From a virus, in IMG/VR virus record IMGVR_UViG_3300024517_000021, positions 1 through 54,779 of that record: DNA of 54,779 bases; one strand, 5' to 3'. Each line of letters begins with the position of its first letter. Position 1 is the first letter of the stretch. Positions 54,526 through 54,779 of this stretch are shown here, piece by piece. The notes under the pieces are model-generated. The model was given only the letters and a program-made list of their open reading frames with translations. It made no database searches and was not told the DNA's origin. The translations under genes and the position numbers were made by a program.

Positions 54526-54779
54526 ATGAAATTCTTCCTAATCGCGATTTCTGTGGTTTTCCTTTTGTTCCCAGCATCTTCTGTTGCTCAAGGGTATTTC
54601 ACTATTGGTCTAATTCCTGATACCCAGAATTACAAAGGCATCGGTTCAACTGACGATGGTGTGAATTCGATCAAAGAGCAGATGAAATACCTCGTGAGGA
54701 ATAGGGATCGTCTTCATCTTGCCGGTGTATTTGGTCTTGGTGACATTGTGAGTTCTGATTGCACGGGAAATGTGGAGTG
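54526..54779 (+). CDS. Secreted metallophosphoesterase-like protein (partial)
   Basis: The first 84 codons of a gene cut by the window end. Signal peptide KFFLIAISVVFLLFPASSVA, then FTIGLIPDTQNYKGIGSTDD and RNRDRLHLAGVFGLGDIVS. The PDTQ...GD(I/V)V pattern is that of calcineurin-like phosphoesterases (metal ligands Asp and His of the family not all visible in this fragment). GATGGTGG precedes the ATG. A secreted phosphoesterase in a phage head/tail block is unusual. Complete domain cannot be judged. Confidence 0.6.
   Translation, partial: MKFFLIAISVVFLLFPASSVAQGYFTIGLIPDTQNYKGIGSTDDGVNSIKEQMKYLVRNRDRLHLAGVFGLGDIVSSDCTGNVE

Noticed and set aside
54526-54779. Direct circular closure of the window (right end joining the left end)
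   Set aside because: The last gene ends mid-codon in a frame that does not match the first partial frame, and no overlapping terminal repeat is visible.

Overview
This window is most of a tailed double-stranded DNA phage genome. It has a small and a large terminase subunit, an 846-residue portal, scaffold, major capsid protein, adaptor, a P22-gp10-like nozzle, a tail fibre, and a 3513-residue internal (ejection) protein. There is no tape measure, sheath or long-tail tube gene. That points to a podovirus, with an adaptor resembling the SU10 group and gene families (recalled, not searched) typical of uncultured marine or freshwater podoviruses. The host is probably Gram-negative: the lysis block includes a lipoprotein, and one accessory gene carries a PEP-CTERM/exosortase-type tail. 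No RNA polymerase, integrase, tRNA or CRISPR is visible. Many genes use TTG starts.

Layout. (1) 1-25005, plus strand: head-tail adaptor, nozzle, tail fibre, virion-associated proteins, the giant polyvalent internal protein, then a lysis block (M15 peptidase, two small membrane proteins, lipoprotein). (2) 25002-28231, minus strand: recombination and DNA-metabolism operon (PD-(D/E)XK exonuclease, Sak3/DUF1071-like annealing protein, SSB-like protein with a DDDIPF tip, HNH protein, conserved phage unknowns). (3) 28263-31438, plus strand: RusA-like resolvase, a zinc-ribbon miniprotein, a T7-gp4/Twinkle-like primase-helicase and an unknown. (4) 31506-36852, minus strand: about 20 small accessory genes. 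Those between 33400 and 36870 are joined by near-identical copies of AGGAGGACAAGTAGATG (Shine-Dalgarno, stop, start); the PEP-CTERM gene lies in this array. (5) 36910-41432, minus strand: a MoxR-type AAA+ ATPase, a metallopeptidase/VWA protein with intact HExxH and MIDAS motifs, a third partner, and small basic or exported proteins. (6) 41433-42176: GC-rich, poorly coding divide. (7) 42177-54779, plus strand: terS, a 620-base non-coding iteron region, terL, portal, GroES-like co-chaperonin, scaffold, decoration protein, major capsid protein, then three genes in a row with signal peptides, the last a metallophosphoesterase-like gene cut by the window end.

How it works together: the minus-strand operons look like early accessory and recombination functions. 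The central plus block is replication. The two outer plus blocks are packaging, morphogenesis and lysis, and would be adjacent on a circularly permuted map. Intrinsic terminators separate convergent blocks: one (25326-25367) is embedded in the coding sequence of an antisense gene, and one (31437-31479) ends the minus accessory operon. A recurring hairpin design with G/C-tract stems and a pyrimidine tail ends several cistrons.

Most intriguing: the repeated SD-stop-start junction array, a phage PEP-CTERM protein without a signal peptide, the MoxR/VWA-metallopeptidase module, the cassette-like giant polyvalent protein with recurring VGRAA linkers, and a possible overprinted gene inside it (19509-19784).
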